DNA of 64,000 nt from assembly GCA_017557635.1 (NCBI GenBank), contig JAFYYH010000016.1:124001-188000 (forward strand), in the 5' to 3' direction. Of the stretch, positions 16,051 to 25,388 are shown piece by piece. A program made the position numbers and the translations under genes. Numbering within the stretch: the first letter of the stretch is position 1; each line of letters starts with the position of its first letter. A model generated the notes under the pieces. That model saw nothing but the letters and a program-made list of their open reading frames with translations. It did not search any database and was not told the origin of the DNA. Origin of the DNA: Bacteroidaceae bacterium (GTDB lineage Bacteria > Bacteroidota > Bacteroidia > Bacteroidales > Bacteroidaceae).

Positions 16051-16932
16051 TTATTCGTAGATGCACTTCTGACCTGCAAGCAGGGTGTTCTTCATAAGCG
16101 AGCAGATGGTCATGGGACCTACGCCGCCGGGAACGGGAGTGATGAAACTGCACTTGGGAGCAACCTCGTCAAACTGAACGTCACCGCACAGACGGAATCC
16201 GCTCTTCTTGGTTGCATCGGGAACGCGGGTGGTACCTACGTCGATGATTACGGCGCCCTCCTTGACCATATCGGCCTTTACGAAACCGGGCTGGCCCAGA
16301 GCTGCTACGATGATATCGGCCTGGAGGCACTCCTCCTTGATGCCCACGGTGTGACTGTGGCAAACGGTTACGGTGCAGTCACCGGGGTTGGACTTCTGCA
16401 TGAGCAGGCTGGCCATTGGCTTGCCTACGATATTGCTGCGGCCCAGTACTACGGCCTTCTTGCCGCGGGTTTCGATGTTGTAGCGCTTAAGCAGCTCCAT
16501 GATACCGTTGGGGGTGGCTGAGATGAAGCAGGGCAGACCTATGCTCATGCGGCCTACGTTGATGGGGTGGAATCCGTCCACGTCCTTGCGGTAGTCAATG
16601 GCTTCGATTACGTGCTGCTCGTTGATGTGCTTGGGCAGGGGGAGCTGAACGATGAATCCGTCAACATCGGGGTCGTTGTTGAGTTCGGCAACCTTTGCCA
16701 GAAGTACATCCTCAGTGATGTCACTCTCAAAGCGGATAAGTGTTGACTTGAAACCGCATACCTCGCATGCCTTTACCTTGGCTGCAACGTATGTCTCGGA
16801 ACCTCCGTCATGACCAACCAGAATGGCGGCCAGATGGGGACGTTTTTCACCTCTCTCTACCATTGCGGCTACCTGTGCCGCAATCTCCTGCTTAACCTGT
16901 TCGGCTACTGCTTTTCCGTCGATTAACTGCAT
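16051..16932 (-). CDS. folD: bifunctional methylenetetrahydrofolate dehydrogenase/cyclohydrolase
   Basis: Interconverts methylene-, methenyl- and 10-formyl-tetrahydrofolate in the cytosol. The 293-residue protein has the family signatures [15 protein letters not shown] (about 42-56), VQLPLPKHI (about 95), [14 protein letters not shown] (about 169-182, NADP binding) and [14 protein letters not shown] near the C terminus. It is 12 nt downstream of ffh and 3 nt upstream of capA. Confidence 0.97.
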   Translation of the reverse strand: MQLIDGKAVAEQVKQEIAAQVAAMVERGEKRPHLAAILVGHDGGSETYVAAKVKACEVCGFKSTLIRFESDITEDVLLAKVAELNNDPDVDGFIVQLPLPKHINEQHVIEAIDYRKDVDGFHPINVGRMSIGLPCFISATPNGIMELLKRYNIETRGKKAVVLGRSNIVGKPMASLLMQKSNPGDCTVTVCHSHTVGIKEECLQADIIVAALGQPGFVKADMVKEGAVIIDVGTTRVPDATKKSGFRLCGDVQFDEVAPKCSFITPVPGGVGPMTICSLMKNTLLAGQKCIYE

Positions 16933-16944
16933 ATGCTGTAATGT

Positions 16945-18273
16945 TTATCTTCTCATCATTCCACCCAGGTTGGGGAGTTTGGCGCCGGCCACGTTCTTCA
17001 TCATCTTACGGGTCTGCTCAAACTGCTTGATCATGCGGCTTACCTCCTGGAGTGACTGACCGCTGCCCTTGGCTATGCGGTTCTTACGTGACTGGCTCTT
17101 CTCAAGGAGTTCAGGATTGGCGCGCTCGGCGGGGGTCATGGAATGGATCATGGCCTCGATACCCTTGAATGCGTCATCGTTGATGTCAATATCCTTGAGT
17201 GCCTTGCCTACGCCGGGAATCATGCCCATCAGATCCTTGACATTACCCATCTTCTTGATCTGACCTATCTGCTCCAGGAAATCATCGTAGTCAAACTTTC
17301 CCTTGCCCATCTTCTTCTGGAGGCGTTTGGCCTGCTCGGCATCAAACTGCTCCTGGGCGCGCTCCACGAATGATACGATATCACCCATGCCGAGTATGCG
17401 GTCGGCCATGCGCTCGGGATGGAATACGTCAAAGGCATCCATCTTCTCGCCGGTACCTACAAACTTGATGGGTTTGTCAACTACGGTACGTATGGAGAGG
17501 GCGGCACCACCGCGGGTGTCACCGTCAAGTTTTGTCAGAATCACGCCGCTGAAGTCCAGACGCTCGTTAAACTCCTTTGCGGTGTTTACGGCATCCTGGC
17601 CGGTCATTGAATCTACTACGAAGAGTATCTCGTTGGGTGTGACAGCCTCCTTGATCGCAGTAATCTCCTGCATCATCATCTCGTCGATGGCCAGACGGCC
17701 GGCGGTATCGATGATGACTACGTCATAACCCTTGGCGCGGGCCTCCTTTATGGCGTTCTGTGCTATCTCAACAGGCTTGTTGTTGCCTTCCTCGGTATAA
17801 ACGGTTACGCCAATCTGCTCACCAAGAACCTTCAACTGGTCAATGGCTGCGGGACGGTAAACGTCGCAGGCAGCAAGCAGGGGCTTCTTGGCGCGTTTGG
17901 TCTTGAGGAGGTTAGCCAGCTTGGCACTGAAGGTGGTCTTACCGGAACCTTGCAGACCGGCCATCAGGATGACGGCGGGATGTCCCTTTATGTCAATGTC
18001 AACGGCCTCGCCGCCCATCAGGGTTGCCAGCTCGTCATGAACCACCTTGACCATCAGCTGGCCGGGGCGGACAGATGTGAGCACGTTCATGCCCAGGGCC
18101 TTCTCCTTTACGGTATCGGTGAACTGCTTTGCGACCTTGTAGTTGACATCGGCGTCGAGCAGGGCCTTGCGTACGTCCTTGAGGGTTTCGGCGACGTTGA
18201 CTTCGGTGATCTTACCTTCACCTTTCAGTATCTTAAGTGACCTTTCAAGTCTTTCTGATAGATTTTCAAACAT
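16945..18273 (-). CDS. ffh: signal recognition particle GTPase Ffh
   Basis: Protein subunit of SRP that targets nascent membrane proteins to the translocon. It has 442 residues: N domain (1-90); G domain with P loop GLQGSGKTTFSAKL (about 108-121), DTAGRL and TKLDGD; then a methionine-rich M domain (about 320-442) that binds 4.5S RNA and signal peptides, including GSGQSLQEVSRMIKQF. First gene of ffh-folD-capA. A -7 box TAACTTTG lies at 18294-18301. Confidence 0.97.
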   Translation of the reverse strand: MFENLSERLERSLKILKGEGKITEVNVAETLKDVRKALLDADVNYKVAKQFTDTVKEKALGMNVLTSVRPGQLMVKVVHDELATLMGGEAVDIDIKGHPAVILMAGLQGSGKTTFSAKLANLLKTKRAKKPLLAACDVYRPAAIDQLKVLGEQIGVTVYTEEGNNKPVEIAQNAIKEARAKGYDVVIIDTAGRLAIDEMMMQEITAIKEAVTPNEILFVVDSMTGQDAVNTAKEFNERLDFSGVILTKLDGDTRGGAALSIRTVVDKPIKFVGTGEKMDAFDVFHPERMADRILGMGDIVSFVERAQEQFDAEQAKRLQKKMGKGKFDYDDFLEQIGQIKKMGNVKDLMGMIPGVGKALKDIDINDDAFKGIEAMIHSMTPAERANPELLEKSQSRKNRIAKGSGQSLQEVSRMIKQFEQTRKMMKNVAGAKLPNLGGMMRR

Positions 18274-18293
18274 TGAATTCTAATTTGAGACTG

Positions 18294-18301
18294 CAAAGTT
18301 A
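18294..18301 (-). promoter_or_regulatory. -7 box TAACTTTG for ffh-folD-capA
   Basis: Exact consensus on the minus strand, 20 nt upstream of the ffh ATG. Just upstream lies a 13-bp palindrome CTGCAATTTGCAG (18310-18322), between the promoter and the inverted-repeat element. Confidence 0.6.
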
Positions 18302-18325
18302 GCAAAAAACTGCAATTTGCAGCCA

Positions 18326-18404
18326 TGGGGACGGTTCTCTTTGGCAAGTGCTTTTGTAGGCGACAGTCGCTTAATTATGTACTTGCCAAAGAGAACCGTC
18401 CCCA
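18326..18404. repeat. REPIN-like inverted repeat element, copy 1
   Basis: Perfect 24-bp inverted arms, 18326-18349 and 18381-18404, containing GGGGACGGTTCTCTTTGG. In the right arm the core is enclosed by a small hairpin, CTTGCCA outside and TGGCAAG inside; the left arm keeps only GCCA/TGGC. The interior holds a small palindrome GCGACAGTCGC. It sits between the malQ stop and the ffh promoter. It shares its core with the elements near 40.3 and 57.2 kb. It has no coding capacity and would need an outside transposase to move. Confidence 0.85.
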
Positions 18405-18420
18405 GTGGCAAGTCGCTGAC

Positions 18421-20538
18421 TTATCTGCCAGACAAGTAGAGCATCTGACGTATTTCGTCATTGAATTTGCGGGCTTTGAGCAGTTTTTCTATTGTGAGGT
18501 GCATGCGGTAGCGCCAGTAGTTGTTGGAATCGGCCGGAACGTTGATGCGTTCTGATGCGGGATCCTTATAGCGGAGCATGGTGCTCATGGAGAGCCAGTC
18601 CTGTAGCGGGAATATTGCCAGCATTGAAGGTGATGCCAGGTGGGCCGATATCACACTGGTGCATGCAGCCACTGTTGCCTGCTTGGCGGTTATAACGGGG
18701 TTGGGCTCCATCTCATCCTCAATCCAGGCACGCAGGACGCTCATGTCATGGGTCGATGTGGTGCATACCGACATGTAAGGGTAGGTTGAGGGGTCCGATA
18801 CGCTCACACCCATGTTCTTGGGCATGCGCTGTACCTCGAGGGCGATGATGCGCAGACGGTCCATAACCTCCGGAACGCAGGCGGGAATCATACCCAGGTC
18901 CTCACCGCATACAAGCATATCGGTTGCCTCAATCAGAGCCGGGAGTTTGGACATTGCAACGTCACTCCAGAACTTGTTGTTACGGCTGTAGTAGAAGTCG
19001 TCATGGATACGGCGGAATGCATCTTTCTCACTGTCCGCCAGGGCCTTGAACATATCTGTATCAAAGGCCTCTATACGGGGATGGTAGGTGCCGGGACGGT
19101 GGGTGTCCTCAAGGAACAGGACATCGGTCTCAGGCTGACCTTCGGGTGCCTTGGCATGTAGGGCGGGGTTGAACGGGAAGCCCTTGTCCCACAGCTCCTG
19201 CGGGGTGTAGGTAAGGGCGGGATTGAAGCGTCCCATGAGTCCGCTGTTATATTCCAGAGGAACCTCCCAGATACGGAAGAATCCCAACAGATGATCAATG
19301 CGGTAGGCGTCAAAGTAATCGGCCATTTTGCGGAAACGCTCTACGAACCATGCATATCCGTCACGGGCCATATTCTCCCAGTTGTAAGTGGGCATTCCCC
19401 ATTTCTGGCCATCCTTGGCAAAGGCATCGGGCGGTGCACCGGCCTGGCAGTCGGTATGGAAAAGTTCGGGATGTATCCATACGTCACAACTGTGACGGTT
19501 TACTCCGATGGGTATGTCGCCCTTCAGGAGTATACCTTTTTTATTGGCATATTTCTTGACATCTGTCAGCTGCTTGTCCAGGTGGAACTGTATGAAGTAA
19601 TGCTTGCGGATTTCGCGGTAACGGTCATTGCCGGGAGCGCAGTATCTGTCAAGCAGGGCGGGGGTGTACTCGGACTCTTTCCACTGGCTGAAATCGGCCG
19701 TGCCGTACTTGTCACGGAGGTAACAGTAAAGGGCGTATGGCTCAAGCCAGCTGCGGTTGGCACTGAAGAACTTCTGGAACTCGCGGCTCTTGCAGCATCG
19801 GTCACCCAAGGATGTGTATAGGCGGTCCAGATATTCGCTTTTGAGCCTGAATACGCGCTCGTAGTCAATGGCCGTGAGGGCGTTGAGTTCCCTGCGTTCC
19901 TTGCGGACGTGTGCCATGAACTTGCGGTCGTCAACGGTGCCGATAAGTTCCAGGTCCAGATATATGGGGTTGAGTGCGAACGATGAGTTAGCGCTGTAGG
20001 GATATGAGTCGCGCCAGGTTCCGGTCATTGTGGTGTCATTGACAGGAAGGGTCTGTATGATGCTCTGGCCCGTGGCTGCGGCCCAGTCAACGAGCAGTTT
20101 CAGATCAGTGAACTGACCAATTCCGAAATCCCTCTCCGTACGGAGTGAGAATACCGGGATTGCCGTTCCTGCTCCTTTCCAGCGGGGGCGGTTGTTATGA
20201 TGAACGTACGGAAGCGCAACGGTTCGCTGCTCTATGCTCTGTCCGCCGTAATCCTTCCAACGGTCCGACAATACCAGACGTTTGGCGCGGGTGTAGGGGA
20301 TGGAGTGGAGCGAGCCCTCCTCCCGACGGGTTATGTTGCCGTCAATCTGGACGACATAGCAGTAGGTTATGTCACCCGCAGCGATATCGTCATCGTCTAT
20401 CTCATAGTCGGTGAACCATGTCCCAGCGCCGTTGTTGGCCATATCCAGGATCAACTGAGAACCGTCACTCATGTTAAGGCAAAGGAAAAGGTTCTCACCC
20501 CAGCGGGTTATGTACTCTATCTGAAAGTGTATCGTCAT
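18421..20538 (-). CDS. malQ: 4-alpha-glucanotransferase (GH77)
   Basis: Amylomaltase that transfers maltosyl and longer alpha-1,4-glucan units in maltodextrin or glycogen metabolism. An N-terminal starch-binding-like domain (about 1-110, ITRWGENLFLCLN) precedes the GH77 barrel. Catalytic signatures: DAYRIDHLLGFFRIWEVP (nucleophile Asp), LVCGEDLGMIP (acid/base Glu) and STHDMSVLRAW (stabilising Asp). The 705 residues are shorter than the ~890-residue Bacteroides enzymes I recall, consistent with one rather than two N-terminal starch-binding domains. Confidence 0.95.
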   Translation of the reverse strand: MTIHFQIEYITRWGENLFLCLNMSDGSQLILDMANNGAGTWFTDYEIDDDDIAAGDITYCYVVQIDGNITRREEGSLHSIPYTRAKRLVLSDRWKDYGGQSIEQRTVALPYVHHNNRPRWKGAGTAIPVFSLRTERDFGIGQFTDLKLLVDWAAATGQSIIQTLPVNDTTMTGTWRDSYPYSANSSFALNPIYLDLELIGTVDDRKFMAHVRKERRELNALTAIDYERVFRLKSEYLDRLYTSLGDRCCKSREFQKFFSANRSWLEPYALYCYLRDKYGTADFSQWKESEYTPALLDRYCAPGNDRYREIRKHYFIQFHLDKQLTDVKKYANKKGILLKGDIPIGVNRHSCDVWIHPELFHTDCQAGAPPDAFAKDGQKWGMPTYNWENMARDGYAWFVERFRKMADYFDAYRIDHLLGFFRIWEVPLEYNSGLMGRFNPALTYTPQELWDKGFPFNPALHAKAPEGQPETDVLFLEDTHRPGTYHPRIEAFDTDMFKALADSEKDAFRRIHDDFYYSRNNKFWSDVAMSKLPALIEATDMLVCGEDLGMIPACVPEVMDRLRIIALEVQRMPKNMGVSVSDPSTYPYMSVCTTSTHDMSVLRAWIEDEMEPNPVITAKQATVAACTSVISAHLASPSMLAIFPLQDWLSMSTMLRYKDPASERINVPADSNNYWRYRMHLTIEKLLKARKFNDEIRQMLYLSGR

Positions 20539-20656
20539 CGGACCACGAAAAAGAATGCTCTACAAAAGTATAATAAGGTTTTCAACCGTTCCCGTAAAGT
20601 TATTAACAATTACCAAAAAAGCGCAGTAATTTCTTTTACATTTTTATACGCGAAAT

Positions 20657-20664
20657 TATTTTTG
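20657..20664 (+). promoter_or_regulatory. -7 box TATTTTTG for the nucleobase uptake operon
   Basis: Exact consensus, 52 nt upstream of the uracil permease ATG. I looked for a purine riboswitch in the leader and saw none. Confidence 0.5.
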
Positions 20665-20716
20665 CTAACACGTTAAAACAGAATTAAACATTTCATAACC
20701 AAAACAATTATCAATC

Positions 20717-22105
20717 ATGGAGTTAAAACAGGAGGGCATCTACGATGCCAGTACCCTTGGTGGTGGTAAAATGTTCGTACTGGGATGTCAGCACATGTTC
20801 GCTATGTTCGGTGCTACGGTTCTGGTTCCGCTTCTCACCGGTCTGTCAGTTTCGGCCACTCTGCTGTTTGCAGGTATCGGCACACTGATTTTCCATTTGT
20901 TTACTAAGATGAAAGTTCCTGCATTCCTGGGTTCTTCATTCGCATTCCTGGGTGGTTATGCCGCCGTTAAGGAGTTCGGTGTAGGTCTTGGTCTGACAGA
21001 AAGCGTTGCTCTTACTTACGCCTGCATCGGCGTATTCTGCGCAGGTCTGCTCTACTTTGTACTGGCCGCCCTGTTCAAGTTCTACGGTGTTCGCCGCACA
21101 ATGCGTTTCTTCCCGCCCGTAGTAACAGGTCCTATCATCATTTCAATCGGTCTTATCCTGTCATCAAGCGCCATCAACAACTGCCAGAGCAACTGGTGGA
21201 TTGCTCTTCTTGCCATTGTTATCATCGTAGTATGCAACATCTTCGGTAAGGGCATGATCAAGATTATCCCCATTATCCTGGGTGTTATCGGTTCATATAT
21301 CGTTGCTGCTTGCTTCGGCCAGGTTGATTTCTCTGCCGTTAAGGAAGCCGCATGGTTCGGAATGCCTTTCGCATGGGAGAACACTGCTTTCTCAGTACTG
21401 CAGAACCCTGACTGGTCATTTGTATGGACTGCAATCATCGCAATCGTGCCTATCGCTTTTGCAACCATGATTGAGCATATCGGTGACGTATGCGCCATCT
21501 CATCAACCTGCAACCGTAACTTCATTGCCGATCCCGGTCTGCACCGCACTCTTATGGGTGACGGCTGCGCTACCGCTCTGGCTGCCCTGTTCGGTGCTCC
21601 CGCCAATACAACATACGGTGAGAATACAGGCGTGCTCAACCTGACAAAGGTATTTGATCCCAAGGTTGTACGCATTGCAGCTTGTCTGGCTATCGTATTC
21701 TCATTCTGCCCCAAGTTCGCCCAGATCATCTACGCTATGCCTACCGCAACTGTAGGTGGTGTATCTCTGGTACTTTACGGTATGATTTCAGCAGTCGGTG
21801 TACGTAACCTGGTTGAGAACAAGGTTGACTTTACAAACAACCGCAACGTCCTGATTGCAGCTTTGATCCTGGTTCTTGCAATCGGTATCAACTTCGGTCC
21901 CGGCAGCATTACCTTCGGTAAGATTTCTCTGTCAGGTCTGGCAGTTGCCGCTCTGGTAGGTATCATCCTGAATGCAGTTCTTCCCGGTAACGACTTCCAC
22001 TTTACAAGCGAGTATGCAAGCGGTAAGCGTGCTACGGCTGAGGGTCAGGATCTGCCCGAGGAGTTCAAGAAGCCTCTGCATGACGATCCCAAGTACAACG
22101 GTTAA
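20717..22105 (+). CDS. uraA: uracil/xanthine permease (NCS2 family)
   Basis: Proton-coupled nucleobase importer of the inner membrane. The 462-residue protein has 12-14 hydrophobic segments and the NCS2 signature region NTTYGENTGVLNLTKVFDPK (around residue 297), typical of uracil-specific members, plus the conserved PAFLGSSFAFLGGY near 73. First gene of a three-gene operon with a Tsx-like outer-membrane protein and a purine permease. Uracil preference is inferred from the signature. Confidence 0.9.
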   Translation: MELKQEGIYDASTLGGGKMFVLGCQHMFAMFGATVLVPLLTGLSVSATLLFAGIGTLIFHLFTKMKVPAFLGSSFAFLGGYAAVKEFGVGLGLTESVALTYACIGVFCAGLLYFVLAALFKFYGVRRTMRFFPPVVTGPIIISIGLILSSSAINNCQSNWWIALLAIVIIVVCNIFGKGMIKIIPIILGVIGSYIVAACFGQVDFSAVKEAAWFGMPFAWENTAFSVLQNPDWSFVWTAIIAIVPIAFATMIEHIGDVCAISSTCNRNFIADPGLHRTLMGDGCATALAALFGAPANTTYGENTGVLNLTKVFDPKVVRIAACLAIVFSFCPKFAQIIYAMPTATVGGVSLVLYGMISAVGVRNLVENKVDFTNNRNVLIAALILVLAIGINFGPGSITFGKISLSGLAVAALVGIILNAVLPGNDFHFTSEYASGKRATAEGQDLPEEFKKPLHDDPKYNG

Positions 22106-22144
22106 CTTATTAACTCATTATATTAACTAAATCAAGTTTTTAGT

Positions 22145-22897
22145 ATGAAAAAATTTGTTGCATTTGCAGGTTTCGCCCTGCTGTCAGTAGGTGCATTCGC
22201 ACAGACAAACTTACAGGTATTCTATGACCTTGGTAAGGACAGGCAGTATGTTACCACTACTCTTGAGATGTTCAAGGGCGATGATTGGGGTAGCACATTC
22301 TTCTTTGTTGACTATGACTATTACAACAAGAAGTTCCGTGATGAGGAAGTTGGAGGTATTAAGATTCATCCGGACACATATGGTGCCAGGGCTTTCGGCA
22401 GTTATTTTGAGATTGCACGTTCACTCAATTTCTGGCAGGAGTCTGCTCTGGGTGCTCTGAGTGCACATGTTGAGTTCAATGCAGGCGTTGGTTTCGGCAG
22501 CCGCAACTGGTTGTTCGGTGCTGAGTATTTCCTGCACAATGATGATTTTTCAAATACTTTCACCATTGAACTCCTTTACAAGACTTTCAAGGGTTCAGAG
22601 AGCCATCTGCCTCTTCAGCTGACATTCGTATGGGGTATGAACAACCTGTTCGGTGTCGAAGGCCTGAACTTCTCAGGTTTTGCTGATCTGTGGGGCGAGA
22701 ACGGTCCCTATGCTGACAAGGATCTCCGCGAGAAGTCTCTTACTTTCATTTCAGAGCCTCAGCTTTGGTATAACGTAGGTTCACTCTTCGGCTGCCCCAA
22801 CTTCAATGTAGGTACCGAGGTTGAGCTGAGCAACAACTTTGCAGGAAACGAGGGATTCATGGTTAATCCTTGCGTCGGTGTCAAGTGGGCATTCTAA
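22145..22897 (+). CDS. DUF5020 outer-membrane protein, Tsx-like
   Basis: A 250-residue beta-barrel-type protein with signal peptide (about 1-19) and a terminal aromatic VGVKWAF, as in outer-membrane barrels. It begins TNLQVFYDLGKDRQYVTTTLEMF after cleavage, and the length and start resemble Tsx nucleoside channels. It lies 39 nt after one nucleobase permease and 30 nt before another, so it probably lets nucleobases or nucleosides cross the outer membrane. The transport role is inference. Confidence 0.8.
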   Translation: MKKFVAFAGFALLSVGAFAQTNLQVFYDLGKDRQYVTTTLEMFKGDDWGSTFFFVDYDYYNKKFRDEEVGGIKIHPDTYGARAFGSYFEIARSLNFWQESALGALSAHVEFNAGVGFGSRNWLFGAEYFLHNDDFSNTFTIELLYKTFKGSESHLPLQLTFVWGMNNLFGVEGLNFSGFADLWGENGPYADKDLREKSLTFISEPQLWYNVGSLFGCPNFNVGTEVELSNNFAGNEGFMVNPCVGVKWAF

Positions 22898-22927
22898 AAT
22901 AAGGTTTAACTATAATTCATTACAATT

Positions 22928-24229
22928 ATGTCATTCCTGAAAGTTTTAGGTTTTGATCCCGCCAAGCACAATGTCAAGACTGAGATTGTAGCCGGTATCA
23001 CCACTTTCCTGACAATGGCCTATATCCTTGCTGTTAACCCCGATATTTTCGGTGCACTGGAGGGTATGGGTATGCCTAAGGGCGCAGTCTTCACTGCAAC
23101 CGCTCTGGCTGCTATTGTAGGTACTCTGGTAATGTCTCTCTATGCTAAGAAGCCTTATGCCCTGGCTCCCGGTCTGGGTCTGAACGCATTCTTTGTATAC
23201 ACCGTATGTCTGACTATGGGTTACAGTTGGCAGTTCGCATTGACAGCTGTACTTATTGAGGGTATCATATTTATCATCCTTACTCTTACAAATGTTCGTG
23301 AGGCCATCATCAATGCTATCCCCAAGGCTATGAAGAGTGCAGTATCAGCCGGTATCGGTCTGTTCATTGCATTCATCGGCCTTGTAAATGCTGGAATCAT
23401 CGTTGATGACGGCGGTACAATCATCTCTCTGGGTACCATTACCAGCGGTCCGGCTCTGCTGGCCATCGTAGGTCTGGTTATCACATCAGTGATGATGATC
23501 CTCAAGGTTCCCGGCGCAATGCTGATAGGTATCATTGTTACCGCTATCATAGGTATTCCGTTTGGCATTACCAAGTTTGACGGCGTTGTAAGCAGCGTGC
23601 CTTCAGTTGCTCCCATTTTCTGCAAGTTCGAGTTCCATAACATTCTTTCTTGGGACATGCTTATCGTAGTGTTCACATTCCTCTTCATTGATATGTTCGA
23701 TACCATCGGTACTGTAATCGGCGTATCAAAGAAGGCAAATGCAATAAATCCTGACGGTACTATTCCCGGTGTAAAGAAGGTTCTTATGGCCGATGCAGTA
23801 GCCACCGTATGGGGCGCTATTTGCGGAACCAGCACAACTACCACATACGTTGAGAGCGCATCGGGTGTAGCAGAGGGTGGCCGTACCGGTTTGACATCAT
23901 TCACCGTTGCTATCTGCTTTGCAATTGCACTGTTCTTTGCTCCGGTATTCCTTGCAATTCCGTCAGCAGCAACTGCTCCTGCTCTTATTCTGGTAGGTGT
24001 AATGATGATGTCTTCAATCCTGGATGTTGACTTCAATGATTTCTCAGAGTGCATTCCTGCATACATCTGCATGATTGTAATGCCTTTGGCTTACAGCATC
24101 TCTGACGGTATCATGCTGGGTATGATTTCATTCGTTGTTCTGAACGCCCTGACCGGCAAGTTCAAGAAGATCAGCGTTATGATGTGGATACTGGCAGTTC
24201 TGTTCATACTACGTTACATACTACTGTAA
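22928..24229 (+). CDS. adenine/guanine/hypoxanthine permease (AzgA family)
   Basis: Purine importer, 433 residues with about 12-14 transmembrane segments. AzgA hallmarks: TEIVAGITTFLTMAYILAVN near 18-37, APGLGLNAFF near 78, and TSTTTTYVESASGVAEGGRTG around 300-320. Last gene of the nucleobase operon; a strong terminator follows at 24248. Which purine it carries cannot be determined here. Confidence 0.93.
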   Translation: MSFLKVLGFDPAKHNVKTEIVAGITTFLTMAYILAVNPDIFGALEGMGMPKGAVFTATALAAIVGTLVMSLYAKKPYALAPGLGLNAFFVYTVCLTMGYSWQFALTAVLIEGIIFIILTLTNVREAIINAIPKAMKSAVSAGIGLFIAFIGLVNAGIIVDDGGTIISLGTITSGPALLAIVGLVITSVMMILKVPGAMLIGIIVTAIIGIPFGITKFDGVVSSVPSVAPIFCKFEFHNILSWDMLIVVFTFLFIDMFDTIGTVIGVSKKANAINPDGTIPGVKKVLMADAVATVWGAICGTSTTTTYVESASGVAEGGRTGLTSFTVAICFAIALFFAPVFLAIPSAATAPALILVGVMMMSSILDVDFNDFSECIPAYICMIVMPLAYSISDGIMLGMISFVVLNALTGKFKKISVMMWILAVLFILRYILL

Positions 24230-24247
24230 ATAAGATGACAGAAAGAT

Positions 24248-24285
24248 TAAGGGCGGTTCCGTTTGGAGCCGCCCTTATTATTTTG
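24248..24285 (+). terminator. intrinsic terminator after the nucleobase operon
   Basis: 13-bp stem (TAAGGGCGGTTCC with GGAGCCGCCCTTA, one G-T pair) and a GTTT loop, followed by TTATTTTG. The loop side CGGTTCCGTTTGG is identical to 13 nt of the inverted-repeat core near 40.3 and 57.2 kb. Confidence 0.85.
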
Positions 24286-24296
24286 TGACTAGTCTG

Positions 24297-25388
24297 TCAC
24301 TCTATCGTGAGCACTGCACCGGTTGTGGTGTCAAAGGTGATCTTGGTATCGGCCATCTTTCCCATAATGGATGATGAGATGGTCTCTACGTTTCCAAACT
24401 GGGCAATCTGAATCTCCTGCTCAAGGAATGTGGTGCGGTTGTTGTAAATCCTGAGTGCGGCACGTCCCGGCAGACGGTAGTAAAGAAATGATGCCTCCTT
24501 CTTGGATTTTGAAGACTGCAGTTTCTTCTGCTGGTCCGGGTCTATGGTGTAGTTGTCAGACATCTTGCGGTCTGTAAGGTCTATCCATACGGGCTCGCCG
24601 GCCAGATTGTCAATGGGGAGCACGCCAAGTTTGGATGAGAATCGGAACAGAACCTGCTTGTTGAGGGCCTCATCAGGAGTTACGTTGATGGTGAATGTAA
24701 CATCCTCAGTCTCGTTGGTGCCGTTAAAGAGGGTCAGCAGCGCTGTCTCCTGAGCTGTGAGTGACTCGAGCATGAACTTGAGCGATTCGCCGTCAGTGGG
24801 CACGAAATCGGCCTGACCGCGGGTTATGTTGTTGCGGCTCTCACGTATGTTGTAAATCTCCTTGGCGGTGAGTTCGGCCATCTTGGCGGTGGAACTTGCC
24901 ATAAGGATCTCCTCGGTCATATACTCCTGCGGGTTGACCTTCTTTACCTGTTTGGGTGAGGGTGTCTGAACGTTCTGTGCAGGCTGTTCTTTCCTGCGTA
25001 CGTTTACGGCCGATATCACTCCGTCGTTGGTGAGTTCAAAGTAGGGGCGGTTGCCTTTGGCTGGGAATGCCAATGTATAGAGGTTCTCCTTGTCGGGAAC
25101 TCCTGAGGTGGATATCTTTACGTCCGATATTGACCAAACCTCCTCTGCCTTGTCCTTGACATCGCTCAGACGAAGGTAACGCTCTGCATAACGTGAGAAC
25201 TCTCCCGGTTTGAAGGTCTGCTTCTGGGCTGTCACGGTTACGGTGATCATGGTCTTGGGGAGCCAGTAGGAGACACCGTCCTGTGTCACTCCCGGCTGAT
25301 AGGCTGATGACAGTCCTTGTGATGATACGGTAACAACCGATAACAGCAGCCCTGCGGTAAGGGCCATTTTCCTGATATTCATAGTCAT
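24297..25388 (-). CDS. DUF4831 family protein, secreted
   Basis: A 363-residue exported protein of the Bacteroidota DUF4831 family. The signal peptide spans about 1-24, followed by VSYWLPKTMITVTVTAQKQTFKPGEFSRYAERYL and, centrally, TNEDVTFTINVTPDE-type strands (TNETEDVTFTINVTPDE near 230). Function unknown. The ATG overlaps the nnrD stop (ATGA), so it is translationally coupled to nnrD, though no functional link is evident. Confidence 0.85.
   Translation of the reverse strand: MTMNIRKMALTAGLLLSVVTVSSQGLSSAYQPGVTQDGVSYWLPKTMITVTVTAQKQTFKPGEFSRYAERYLRLSDVKDKAEEVWSISDVKISTSGVPDKENLYTLAFPAKGNRPYFELTNDGVISAVNVRRKEQPAQNVQTPSPKQVKKVNPQEYMTEEILMASSTAKMAELTAKEIYNIRESRNNITRGQADFVPTDGESLKFMLESLTAQETALLTLFNGTNETEDVTFTINVTPDEALNKQVLFRFSSKLGVLPIDNLAGEPVWIDLTDRKMSDNYTIDPDQQKKLQSSKSKKEASFLYYRLPGRAALRIYNNRTTFLEQEIQIAQFGNVETISSSIMGKMADTKITFDTTTGAVLTIE

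Noticed and set aside
21082-21729. 215-codon open frame antisense to the uracil permease
   Set aside because: Shadow of the NCS2 gene; no start context and no recognisable protein features.
23221-24072. Long open frame (283 codons) antisense to the AzgA permease
   Set aside because: Lies wholly inside a well-supported gene on the other strand; the translation looks like a shadow of biased codons, with no domain features.
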